A stretch of 26,205 nucleotides of DNA from Patescibacteria group bacterium. GTDB lineage: Bacteria; Patescibacteriota; Saccharimonadia; CAILAD01; BJGX01. The translations under genes and the position numbers were made by a program. A model generated the notes under the pieces. The model saw nothing but the letters and a program-made list of their open reading frames with translations, was not told the origin of the DNA and did no database searches. The DNA lies in contig SICB01000004.1 in the NCBI GenBank assembly GCA_009691555.1, positions 1 to 26,205 on the forward strand, given 5' to 3'. This document shows, piece by piece, positions 6,684 to 14,473 of the stretch; positions within the stretch are counted from its first letter, which is position 1, and every line of letters begins with the position of its first letter.

Positions 6684-8204
6684 ATGAAAAAACCTATAAT
6701 CAAAACATCCAAAAGACCAAATGCCAAAAGTGTCATCATCGTCGGTGGCGGTATCGGCGGGCTATGCACGGCCGCTCGTTTGCTCAAAAATGGCTACCAA
6801 GTTACAGTCGTCGAGAAAGAAGCCAAGGTTGGTGGTCGGGCCAATCGTATCACTCAATCTGGCTACACTTTTGACACCGGCCCGACGCTACTGATGATGA
6901 CCGATGTCTTGTATGATACATTTTCATACTGTGGCAAAAACTTCGACGACTACATCGAGCTTATTCAGCTCGAGCCAAATTACCAGGTTGCTTTTGCCGA
7001 CAAAAGCAAAATTACCGTTAGTAGCAACCTGCCGAAATTCGTCAAAGAGCTAGAGCGCTTCGACCCCAAAGGACCCGAACAGTTCTATAAGTTTTTTGCT
7101 GCCGTATCGGCCATTTACCGTATATCTAGAGCCAGCTTCATCGATACCAACTTCGATAAAATGCTCGACTTTATTAACCCCAAAAGTGGTGCCGAGCTAC
7201 TAAAAAGACGGGGTTTGAGCAAACTCTACAATTTCGTGGCGCATTATTTTAAAGACGAACGGCTGCGGCAATTATTTAGTTTTCAAAGTATGTACCTTGG
7301 CGTCAGCCCGCACGAAGCACCGGCAGTCTATAGCGTCGTTAGTTACATGGAGACGGGCCTTGGCATTTGGTATCCCAAGGGCGGAATGTACTCGCTATCA
7401 GTGGCGCTAGCCAAGCTGGTTACCGATCTTGGTGGCGATATCCAAACTTCGACTGCGGTCGATGAAATTATAATTGAAGACAAAGTTGCAGTTGGAGTTA
7501 AAATTAAAAATACCCAAATCATGGCCAGTACCATCATAGCCAACGCCGACCTTATTTATAGCTACCAAGATCTCGTAGATCCCAAATTTAGACCTTCGAT
7601 GCCCAACACCAAGCTGCGAGCCTACAAGCAGGCTAGCTCGGCTTTGTTATTTTACTGGGGGGTCGACGACCCGTGCGAGAATATGCTACATCATAATGTT
7701 TATCTATGTAAGGATTTCAAGAATAACCTCGATGAAATATTCCACCAAAAAGTTTTGCCTCGTGACCCTTCTTTTTACACCTACATCCCGACTAAGACAG
7801 ACCCTAGCCTGGCGCCTAAGGGCAAGAACGTTTTTTATGTCTTGGTTCCGGTACCAAACCTTGACTCCAATATAAATTGGGAAAAAGGCATCGAGCGAAT
7901 TAAAAATCAAGTTATTAGGAGGCTCAAATCGGAATTTGGGCTAGACATTGGTAGTAAAATTAAAACTGAGTCTATTTTTACGCCTCAAGATTTTGAATCA
8001 AAGTTTAATCTTCATAAGGGTTCAGCCTTTGGGCTTAGTCATCACTTTTTTCAATCAGGCTACTTTAGACCGCACAATAAAAGCAAGAATATCAAAAACT
8101 TATATTTTGTTGGCGCCAGCACCTATCCAGGTGGTGGGATACCTATGGTAACATTAAGCGCAAAGTTAGTAACAGAAAGAATTCTACAAGATGACAAAAA
8201 ATGA
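6684..8204 (+). CDS. crtI: Phytoene desaturase (CrtI)
   Basis: A 506-residue FAD-dependent desaturase that turns phytoene into lycopene at the membrane. The Rossmann dinucleotide motif VIIVGGGIGGL covers residues 17-27, followed by VVEKEAKVGGRAN; the C-terminal signature FVGASTYPGGGIP covers 475-487. Length matches bacterial CrtI (about 490-510). It opens the right arm crtI-crtE-crtB and overlaps crtE by 14 bases. CrtN/CrtP-type desaturases share the fold, but CrtB and CrtE next door and cyclases opposite favour the C40 phytoene substrate. The end product (lycopene or neurosporene) is not certain from sequence; lycopene is what the elongase and cyclases would need. Confidence 0.93.
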   Translation: MKKPIIKTSKRPNAKSVIIVGGGIGGLCTAARLLKNGYQVTVVEKEAKVGGRANRITQSGYTFDTGPTLLMMTDVLYDTFSYCGKNFDDYIELIQLEPNYQVAFADKSKITVSSNLPKFVKELERFDPKGPEQFYKFFAAVSAIYRISRASFIDTNFDKMLDFINPKSGAELLKRRGLSKLYNFVAHYFKDERLRQLFSFQSMYLGVSPHEAPAVYSVVSYMETGLGIWYPKGGMYSLSVALAKLVTDLGGDIQTSTAVDEIIIEDKVAVGVKIKNTQIMASTIIANADLIYSYQDLVDPKFRPSMPNTKLRAYKQASSALLFYWGVDDPCENMLHHNVYLCKDFKNNLDEIFHQKVLPRDPSFYTYIPTKTDPSLAPKGKNVFYVLVPVPNLDSNINWEKGIERIKNQVIRRLKSEFGLDIGSKIKTESIFTPQDFESKFNLHKGSAFGLSHHFFQSGYFRPHNKSKNIKNLYFVGASTYPGGGIPMVTLSAKLVTERILQDDKK

Positions 8205-9279
8205 AGCTACAAAACTACTAGATCTAAATAAGTATACTAAAGCTCAAATCGACTCTAGGATCATCGAGTTTTATGATGCGAAAATTGTTCAGGCCAAAGC
8301 TATTGATCCACTTTATGTCAAACTACTTGAGGATATGAAGAAGTTTATATTGCGCGGGGGCAAGCGACTGCGCCCAACCTTGATGCTCTTGGGCTATCGC
8401 GCCTCTGGGGGCCAGGATATCGATTTTGCCCTCGATGCGGCACTGTCGCTCGAGATATTTCATAATTTTGTGCTAATTCACGATGATGTTATGGACGGCG
8501 ACCTAACTCGTTACGGCGGGGCCAACATCACCGGCATTTATAATGGACGCTTTAAGAGGTCACTTGAAGATTCGGCAGCACGACACTCGGCCGAGTCGGT
8601 GGCCATTCTCGCTGGCGAACTCAATGAGTTTTTTACCTTTGAAGTCTTAACGGCGCTCGATACCAACAATAAGCTAATTCTTGCTATGATGAGTCATTAC
8701 CAACGGGTACTCTTTGAGACCGGAGCAGGCCAAATGCTCGATGTCATGAGTAGTCTTCGTGGCGAAATAAACTTATCTAAGATTGAAAAAGTTAATTATT
8801 ACAAAACGGCTCAATACACCATTACTTCGCCACTACATTTTGGTGTTATTGCAGCAGGTGGCAAGGACAAAAAACTACTCAAAGACTTCTCGGCTTTTGG
8901 GGCTGAGCTTGGTAAAGCCTTCCAGTTGGCCGACGATTTATTGGGAGTTTTTGGATCTAGTCGCCAAACCGGCAAGCCAGTCGGCTCTGATATTAGAGAA
9001 GGCAAACAAACGGTGCTAATGTATCATGCCAAAAAACTCGCCACACCTTTGCAGTGGAAGGCCATCGAATCACGACTCGGCAAGCAGAATATTACAGCTG
9101 AAGATGTCAAGACTGTTCGGGCAGTCTTAAAAGCTAGTGGAGCCCAGGCCAAAGTGGCGGTTACTGCCGAAGATCACCTTGCCAAGGCCTTTAGTATCTT
9201 AGACACAACCAAAATCGACACCGAAACCAAAGCCTTGTTGAAGTCTTTTGCCAGCTACTGCGTAGCTAGAAAGAAATAA
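8191..9279 (+). CDS. crtE: Polyprenyl diphosphate synthase, likely GGPP synthase (CrtE)
   Basis: A 362-residue trans-prenyltransferase making the C20 precursor geranylgeranyl diphosphate from IPP and allylic diphosphates. First Asp-rich motif DDVMDGD starts at residue 98, second DDLLG at 248; GGKRLRP (56-62) binds diphosphate. The fifth residue before the first motif is Phe (93), a position where aromatic residues limit chain length in GGPP synthases; this supports but does not prove C20. It overlaps crtI by 14 bases and its stop codon touches the crtB start, so the three are translationally linked. FPP synthase is the alternative, but phytoene synthase downstream needs GGPP. Confidence 0.9.
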   Translation: MTKNEATKLLDLNKYTKAQIDSRIIEFYDAKIVQAKAIDPLYVKLLEDMKKFILRGGKRLRPTLMLLGYRASGGQDIDFALDAALSLEIFHNFVLIHDDVMDGDLTRYGGANITGIYNGRFKRSLEDSAARHSAESVAILAGELNEFFTFEVLTALDTNNKLILAMMSHYQRVLFETGAGQMLDVMSSLRGEINLSKIEKVNYYKTAQYTITSPLHFGVIAAGGKDKKLLKDFSAFGAELGKAFQLADDLLGVFGSSRQTGKPVGSDIREGKQTVLMYHAKKLATPLQWKAIESRLGKQNITAEDVKTVRAVLKASGAQAKVAVTAEDHLAKAFSILDTTKIDTETKALLKSFASYCVARKK

Positions 9280-10116
9280 ATGCTAAATCTTGGAATCTAT
9301 AAAGACATCAGTGCGCGACTGAGCCGTGATATCACAAATTCCTACTCTACATCCTTCTCGGCAGCCACTAAGTTGCTCGAGCCCGACGTTCGCGAGGCGA
9401 TTGTGGCAATCTATGGCTTTGTCAGGGTGGCCGACGAAGTTGTCGATACTTGGCGGCCGGCTCAAATGGAGAGCTACATCAACGACCTCGGCAGCGACCT
9501 TAAAAGAGCCGTCCGAAGTGGTTTTAGCACCAACCCTATTGTCCAAAGCTTTGCGCTAGCGATAATCAAATACAACATACCGTTAGAGTTGGTGGAGGCT
9601 TTTTTAAAAAGCATGAAAATGGATATTACCAAAAAAACCTATAACCAAGCTCAGTACCAACAATACATCTATGGCTCCGCCGAAGTCGTTGGGCTGATGT
9701 GCCTGATGGTTTTTGTGGGGGGCAACAAAAGATTATATTCGAGCTTGCTCTCCTCGGCCAAGGCGCTCGGCTCGGCCTTTCAAAAAATAAACTTTTTAAG
9801 AGATGTCGGTAGCGACAACTTGCAGCTAGGGCGTTTATACTTTCCGGGCATCCAGGGCCAGCTCGACGATGAAGCCAAAAACCTGATTGTTGAGGATATC
9901 AACCAAGACCTGGTTGTTGCCAAGACGGCCATCAAAAAACTCCCCAAGTCTAGTCGTTATGGCGTCGAGTTGGCTTATCTTTATTTTGCTGCCATCAACC
10001 AAAAGATGTCTCGCCGCTCAATTGAGGAGATTCGAAATAACCGCATTAGTCTCGCCAAGCCCACCAAGCTCAAAATATATTGCCTTGTAGCTCTCAAGCA
10101 ATTAGTAGCTAGCTAG
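9280..10116 (+). CDS. crtB: Phytoene synthase (CrtB)
   Basis: A 278-residue squalene/phytoene synthase family enzyme that condenses two GGPP to phytoene. The two Asp-rich motifs are DEVVD (52-56) and DVGSD (175-179, in NFLRDVGSDNLQLGRLYFP), with YGSAEVVGLM (131-140) between them. SYSTSFSAA near the N-terminus fits the family. The ATG directly follows the crtE stop codon. CrtM (C15+C15) is the alternative in the family, but the flanking CrtE and the lycopene-type downstream enzymes favour C40. No terminator is evident after it; the next gene starts 40 bases on, behind its own TATAAT. Confidence 0.92.
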   Translation: MLNLGIYKDISARLSRDITNSYSTSFSAATKLLEPDVREAIVAIYGFVRVADEVVDTWRPAQMESYINDLGSDLKRAVRSGFSTNPIVQSFALAIIKYNIPLELVEAFLKSMKMDITKKTYNQAQYQQYIYGSAEVVGLMCLMVFVGGNKRLYSSLLSSAKALGSAFQKINFLRDVGSDNLQLGRLYFPGIQGQLDDEAKNLIVEDINQDLVVAKTAIKKLPKSSRYGVELAYLYFAAINQKMSRRSIEEIRNNRISLAKPTKLKIYCLVALKQLVAS

Positions 10117-10128
10117 GCCATAAGAAGC

Positions 10129-10134
10129 TATAAT
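10129..10134 (+). promoter_or_regulatory. -10 box before the 7-TM orphan
   Basis: TATAAT 22 bases before the ATG at 10156, just after crtB. No convincing -35 box is visible, so read-through from the crt arm is equally possible. Confidence 0.35.
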
Positions 10135-10155
10135 GAGAGCATAACAACTATCAAG

Positions 10156-11364
10156 ATGAGCACAAACCGCAAAATCGATATCGCTAGAGTCAACAAAGCC
10201 AAAACCACCAGCCGTGCCAGCTCTATTGGCCCTACACCAAAAGACCATAGCGAGCACCAGCCCAAAGCCAAATCAGCCAGCCGAAGCAAGGCCAGGGTAC
10301 CTTTTTTTTCGTTGATTTGGTCGAGCATTACGGCAGTTTTTAGATCAGATATATTTATGCTGTCATTTTTAAGAAACCTCTTAAGCATACGAGTACTATT
10401 ATTTGCAATCCTCCCGTTCGTATATTTTCAGCTGCGCTATATGCTAATACTCAAACCCGATAAAATTCTTGTGAACCTTAAGGCAGCTCTAGACCCCAGC
10501 AACTCATTCCGATTCATAACCTGGCTAGCAGCTGGCTGCCTATTGGTCTTGATTAGTTGGCTAGCCGACACCATCATATACCCGGCCCTGGTACGCATCC
10601 GATATCAGCAGCTAGACGACCGCAAGCCAGTAATTAAAAATGCCATCGGTGATTCACTAAAGGGAATAATTCCTAACTCACTCCAAAAGCTAACCAAATC
10701 GGCCGTAGCTTTGGTTCTTATCGCAATCGCTCTGGCTGGCTATTATGCTATGTATATCATGGGCTACGGGGAGCTTCGTCTGCAGATTTGGCTTTATGTA
10801 ATCTTTTCGCTAGTCGTGCTGGTGGTGTTTTGTATTTATACTAGCTTTCGATTGTGGCTACAGGTTACCACAGCAATCGGATCCAACCAGGGTAAGAGCA
10901 AAATAGTAATTAGCGCCAGGCAAGTCATGCTGCACCCTCTCAGCGGCTTCTGGCACGGATTCAATTGGCTGGTTAGTTTGGCTGCCTTCGTGGCAGCTAG
11001 CTTGGCGCTGGTCGGGGCCGAGATATACCTGCTAATAAAGGTGGAATCTGTAACCCTCAATATACTCTTGCTAGCTGTTTTTACGACCGCACTATACTTG
11101 CTTTGGACCGTCTGGAGCGCTAGCCGGGTCGGCTACTGGAGTTACATCGTCCACTTTCGACGCCACATCGTCAAATTGGGTTTTTCATCTGAAGCCGAAA
11201 CGAGCTATATTGGTCTTTGGATAGTTATAATTGCTGTTTTGCTGGTATTTGGAGTATTTTTGGCTATTTGCATAGCCTATTCGGGTGATTTATCAGCCCT
11301 ACTGAGCAGTATTTGGACCAAACTCCCCGACACAATCAAGGTCAATTTGCCCAGACCCAACTAA
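10156..11364 (+). CDS. Seven-TM membrane protein of unknown function
   Basis: 402 residues. The first 60 or so are polar, basic and probably disordered (rich in Lys, Ser and Ala). About seven TM segments follow (near 78-96, 119-143, 181-203, 209-232, 267-293, 301-321 and 352-376), then a short amphipathic tail. I recognise no motif that names a family. It lies in the same direction as crtI-crtE-crtB, 39 bases downstream, so it could be a membrane partner of the pathway, but a TATAAT box in the gap allows independent expression. It precedes the secE promoter. Confidence 0.75.
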   Translation: MSTNRKIDIARVNKAKTTSRASSIGPTPKDHSEHQPKAKSASRSKARVPFFSLIWSSITAVFRSDIFMLSFLRNLLSIRVLLFAILPFVYFQLRYMLILKPDKILVNLKAALDPSNSFRFITWLAAGCLLVLISWLADTIIYPALVRIRYQQLDDRKPVIKNAIGDSLKGIIPNSLQKLTKSAVALVLIAIALAGYYAMYIMGYGELRLQIWLYVIFSLVVLVVFCIYTSFRLWLQVTTAIGSNQGKSKIVISARQVMLHPLSGFWHGFNWLVSLAAFVAASLALVGAEIYLLIKVESVTLNILLLAVFTTALYLLWTVWSASRVGYWSYIVHFRRHIVKLGFSSEAETSYIGLWIVIIAVLLVFGVFLAICIAYSGDLSALLSSIWTKLPDTIKVNLPRPN

Positions 11365-11369
11365 AAGCG

Positions 11370-11399
11370 TTGACAAAGTAGGTATTTGTTAGGTAAAAT
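11370..11399 (+). promoter_or_regulatory. Promoter of secE-nusG-rplK-rplA
   Basis: Consensus TTGACA at 11370-11375 and TAAAAT at 11394-11399 with an 18-base spacer, just after the stop codon of the 7-TM gene. The start of transcription falls near 11406. Confidence 0.8.
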
Positions 11400-11406
11400 A
11401 GCAACT

Positions 11407-11427
11407 AAAGGCCTAGCAGGCTTTTTT
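11407..11427 (+). terminator. Small terminator-like hairpin in the secE leader
   Basis: GCCT (11411-11414) pairs with AGGC (11418-11421) around a 3-base loop, extended by AAA/TTT past a bulged G, and six T follow (11422-11427). It lies at the very start of the transcript from the secE promoter, so it could end read-through from upstream or act as an attenuator. The stem is short. Confidence 0.4.
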
Positions 11428-11442
11428 AGATTACAATTTTAA

Positions 11443-11631
11443 ATGCACGCATTCACCAAATACATCAAAAACTCTATTGCAGAAATGCAAAAAGTAATAT
11501 GGCCCACTCGCAAGCAAGCTTTAGAGCTGACGGTATTAATAATACTAGTATCAATTGCCCTGGGCCTAACTTTAGCAGGACTCGATTGGATTTGGAGAAA
11601 CGCCCTAAAATCATTAATTTTAAGGACTTAA
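11443..11631 (+). CDS. secE: Protein translocase subunit SecE
   Basis: 62 residues with the SecE signature: amphipathic helix with EMQKVIWPTRKQAL (14-27), then one TM segment (about 29-51). It stabilises SecY in the translocon. The single-TM form is the usual one outside gammaproteobacteria. Placement just before nusG, four bases away, is the classic bacterial order. Confidence 0.95.
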   Translation: MHAFTKYIKNSIAEMQKVIWPTRKQALELTVLIILVSIALGLTLAGLDWIWRNALKSLILRT

Positions 11632-11635
11632 TTTC

Positions 11636-12169
11636 ATGACAGATATTCAAAAAGATTGGTACGTAATACACACCTACTCTGGTTATGAAGACCAGGTAGC
11701 TGAAGCCTTGCGCCAACGCACCGACTCATTAGATATGAAAGACAAGATTTTTGATGTGATTGTGCCTAAAGAAAAGCAAATCGAAATCAAAAATGGTGCC
11801 CGACGCACCGTCGAGCGCAAGATTTTCCCGGGCTATATCATAATCGAGATGGTAGTTACCGAAGAGTCTTGGTTTGTGGTTCGTAATACACCAAATGTTA
11901 CCGGCTTCGTCGGTACCAGCACCACACCTTCGCCACTCAGCGCCGATGAGGTCAAATCCATTCAGCGCCGCATGGGTATTGATGAGCCAAAATACAAGAT
12001 TGACTTCGCAATTGGTGAAACAGTAAATATAACCGACGGACCGTTCAAGGGATTCGATGGTCAAGTCAATGAAATCGACGAGCAAAAAGGCAAGATCAAG
12101 GTCTTGGTTACTATGTTCGGCCGAGAAACCCCCGTTGAGCTCGACTCACTTCAGGTAAACAAGATCTAA
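11636..12169 (+). CDS. nusG: Transcription termination/antitermination factor NusG
   Basis: 177 residues, normal length. The NGN domain (about 8-115) begins WYVIHTYSGYEDQVAEAL and contains RKIFPGYIIIEM; the KOW motif is at about 127-150 (GETVNITDGPFKGFDGQV). NusG binds RNA polymerase and couples it to Rho or to the ribosome. It is co-transcribed with secE, rplK and rplA. Confidence 0.97.
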   Translation: MTDIQKDWYVIHTYSGYEDQVAEALRQRTDSLDMKDKIFDVIVPKEKQIEIKNGARRTVERKIFPGYIIIEMVVTEESWFVVRNTPNVTGFVGTSTTPSPLSADEVKSIQRRMGIDEPKYKIDFAIGETVNITDGPFKGFDGQVNEIDEQKGKIKVLVTMFGRETPVELDSLQVNKI

Positions 12170-12183
12170 GAAAGGATTAAGCA

Positions 12184-12615
12184 ATGGCAACAGAAGCAAA
12201 AAAAATACAGGCTAAAGTAAAAATGATAATCATGGGAGGGCAGGCCACACCAGCCCCTCCAGTCGGATCCTCGCTAGGCCAACATGGAGTCAACATGATG
12301 GATTTTATTAACCCCTTTAACGAGCAAACCCAAGACCGCAAAGGTCAGCCGACTCCAGTGCACGTTACTATCTACAGCGACAAGACCATGACCTTCGTCA
12401 CCAAGGGTACACCGGCCAAGATACTTATCAAAGAAGCCCTGAAGCTCAAAAAAGCATCGGGAGTTCCTAACAAAGAGAAAGTCGGTAAATTGACCCAAGC
12501 CCAACTAACTGAAATTGCAGAAAAGAAAATGCCCGATCTTAATGCCAACGATATTGAGGCCGCCAAAAAGATAATTGCTGGCACCGCTAGGTCCATGGGC
12601 GTCGAAATAGAATAA
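12184..12615 (+). CDS. rplK: 50S ribosomal protein L11
   Basis: 143 residues, normal length. It carries the Pro-rich N-terminal linker (GQATPAPPVGSSLGQHGVNM) and the rRNA-binding C-terminal domain ending in IIAGTARSMGVEIE. L11 sits at the GTPase-associated centre with 23S rRNA and the L10-L7/L12 stalk. AAAGGA at 12171-12176 lies seven bases before the ATG. Confidence 0.97.
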   Translation: MATEAKKIQAKVKMIIMGGQATPAPPVGSSLGQHGVNMMDFINPFNEQTQDRKGQPTPVHVTIYSDKTMTFVTKGTPAKILIKEALKLKKASGVPNKEKVGKLTQAQLTEIAEKKMPDLNANDIEAAKKIIAGTARSMGVEIE

Positions 12616-12676
12616 ACAATTAACCTCGCTGTGGGATCTATCACAAAATAGAGCTTGACCACGAAAGGAGCAAAAA

Positions 12677-13717
12677 ATGGCAAAGATACTAAAAGAAGAA
12701 ATTACAAAAACTGAAGTAGAACCCGAAGCAGCTAAGCCCAAGGATAAGGATAAGGCTAAGACTAAGGCTGCCACCGCAAAAAAAACCGCTGAGCCTGTCG
12801 CTGAAAAGGAAAGCACCGAAACTGCCGTTGATGCCAAAATAGCTAAGGCCGGCAAAAGAAGCGCCAAAACCACCAAAGAAGTGGCCGAAAAAGAAGCCAA
12901 GGAGGTCAAAAAAACTCAGACCACTAAGGCCAAAAAGGTAGAGGCTGTAAAACCAAAGCAAAAGCCCCATGTTAAAAAGTATTCCAAAAATCAAAAAGCC
13001 GCTAAGGCCTTAATAGAACCAGGCAAAATGTATGGCCTTAAAGAAGCTGTCGAGCTACTCTTTAAGCTATCTAAAGTCAAGTTTGACGCCTCTGCCGAGC
13101 TGCATGTTGCCTTGCACATCGACCCTCGACAAGCCGACCAGATGGTTCGTACCAGCACTTCACTTCCTTACGGAACCGGCAAATCTATCCGAGTAGCTGT
13201 CATCGCACCAGACGAGCTGGCTGCATTAGCAAAAAAAGCCGGAGCTGACTCGGTTGACTCCGAAGCACTAATTAAAGACATCACAAAAGAGCAGTTTGAT
13301 TTCGATGTACTAATTGCAACACCAGACAAAATGGCAGAAGTTGGTAAGCTAGCTAAGGTTTTGGGTCCAAAAGGCCTAATGCCTTCCCCTAAAAATGGCA
13401 CCGTTACAGCCGACCCTGCAAAATCCGTTGAAGAATTTAAAAAAGGTAAAGTTGAAATCAAAAATGATGCCAACGGTATCATTCATATCGCATTCGGAAA
13501 GCTAAGCTTTAAGCCAGAAGACCTCTACGCTAACGCCAAAGCGGTGGTCAAGGCCATCTCGTCTGCAAAACCAGCCGGCGTTAAGGGCGTATTTATAAAT
13601 AGTATGTTCATTAGCTCCAGCATGAGCCCGAGCATTCGACTCGATAATAATGAAGCAATTAAAGAAGCTAAAGAAGTTAAAGAAGCTAAAGAAGCCAAAG
13701 AACCAAAAATAAAATAA
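12677..13717 (+). CDS. rplA: 50S ribosomal protein L1 with long charged N-terminal extension
   Basis: 346 residues against about 230 in typical bacteria. The L1 core starts near residue 97 (KPHVKKYSKN) and shows YGTGKSIRVAVIAP, LGPKGLMPSPKNGTVT and AFGKLSF. The first 96 residues are an Ala/Lys/Glu/Thr-rich, low-complexity extension, and the last 24 or so are a short Lys/Glu/Ala tail of EAKE-type repeats. AAAGGAG at 12664-12670 sits six bases before the ATG, so the extended start is well supported. L1 forms the mobile stalk near the E site and may repress its own operon. The role of the extension is unknown. Confidence 0.95.
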   Translation: MAKILKEEITKTEVEPEAAKPKDKDKAKTKAATAKKTAEPVAEKESTETAVDAKIAKAGKRSAKTTKEVAEKEAKEVKKTQTTKAKKVEAVKPKQKPHVKKYSKNQKAAKALIEPGKMYGLKEAVELLFKLSKVKFDASAELHVALHIDPRQADQMVRTSTSLPYGTGKSIRVAVIAPDELAALAKKAGADSVDSEALIKDITKEQFDFDVLIATPDKMAEVGKLAKVLGPKGLMPSPKNGTVTADPAKSVEEFKKGKVEIKNDANGIIHIAFGKLSFKPEDLYANAKAVVKAISSAKPAGVKGVFINSMFISSSMSPSIRLDNNEAIKEAKEVKEAKEAKEPKIK

Positions 13718-13744
13718 CCTAAAAAATAATACTTCCGTCTAATT

Positions 13745-13772
13745 CTAACAGCTCTCGCAAGGGAGCTGTTAG
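13745..13772 (+). terminator. Strong GCAA-capped hairpin after rplA
   Basis: CTAACAGCTC (13745-13754) pairs perfectly with 13763-13772; one U-G and one C-G pair extend it to 12 bp capped by a GCAA tetraloop. No proper T-run follows, so it may be a weak terminator or an mRNA 3'-end stabiliser for the secE-rplA operon. Confidence 0.45.
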
Positions 13773-13858
13773 TGGTTATGCTTTCAGTTTGGGCAGTAAG
13801 TCTGCTACATTGGTAAGTAGCTAATGTACCTTCAAAGTCCATCACAAAAGGAGCAAAG

Positions 13859-14473
13859 TTGCCAATCAATGTCGGTATCTTCGGGAATGATTCGAACTAT
13901 AAAGATCGCTTCATTCCTGATTACGAAGAGCTCATCGAGCTCGTCAAGCACATTAAAGCTCTGGGTATTAGTATCGCCCTAACATCCGGTTCGTTTGACC
14001 ATTTCCACCTCGGACACGCGATGTACCTAGAAAAGGCCCGTGAATTTGCCGACCTGCTGATAGTTGGGGTCGATAACGACGACAAAATTCGTCACCGCAA
14101 AGGTGAGAATAGGCCACTCTTTCCGCAAGATGAGCGAATCAATATCTTAATTCGACAACGGTCGGTCGATATTGTAACGCTAAAGACGCTAGAACATCAA
14201 CGCTGGGATCTAATCGCAGCTGTAGCGCCCGATGTATTGGTTTCGACTAAGGATAACTACACAGCCAGCGAGATTAAAGAGATCGAACAGTTCTACGGTT
14301 GCAAAATTGTAGTCTTAGAGCGTCAAGCCGAGACTTCTACCAGCGCCAAACTGAGGCGACTGAATCTTGATATGGCCAACGGCTTCGCTAAGGAAATGAA
14401 CAAGATAATGCCCGCAGTAATTCAGGGTGTTATCGATAGTGTTCTGGGAACCGATAGCCAGGGAGAGTCTTAA
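13859..14473 (+). CDS. Cytidylyltransferase-fold nucleotidyltransferase
   Basis: 204 residues with the adenylyl/cytidylyltransferase signature: GSFDHFHLGHAMYLEKA (HxGH-type), then LLIVGVDNDDKIRHRKGENRP, close in outline to the RfaE2/HldE adenylyltransferase domain and TagD-type enzymes. It transfers a nucleotide to a phosphorylated or alcohol substrate; the substrate cannot be told. The start is TTG at 13859, chosen because AAAAGGAG (13846-13853) is five bases upstream. Its stop codon directly abuts the ATG of the deaminase-like gene, so the two are probably coupled and may work in one nucleotide pathway. A short tail follows the catalytic domain. Confidence 0.82.
   Translation: MPINVGIFGNDSNYKDRFIPDYEELIELVKHIKALGISIALTSGSFDHFHLGHAMYLEKAREFADLLIVGVDNDDKIRHRKGENRPLFPQDERINILIRQRSVDIVTLKTLEHQRWDLIAAVAPDVLVSTKDNYTASEIKEIEQFYGCKIVVLERQAETSTSAKLRRLNLDMANGFAKEMNKIMPAVIQGVIDSVLGTDSQGES

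Noticed and set aside
4046..10116. Rhodopsin/retinal system linked to the carotenoid genes
   Set aside because: No seven-TM protein with a retinal-binding lysine motif and no Blh/Brp-type oxygenase is present. The 7-TM orphan at 10156-11364 shows no rhodopsin motifs.
12505..12994. Minus-strand ORFs opposite the rplK-rplA region
   Set aside because: They are antisense to L11 and the Lys/Ala-rich L1 extension; the Phe/Leu/Ser-rich translations are what reversed Lys/Glu/Ala codons give.
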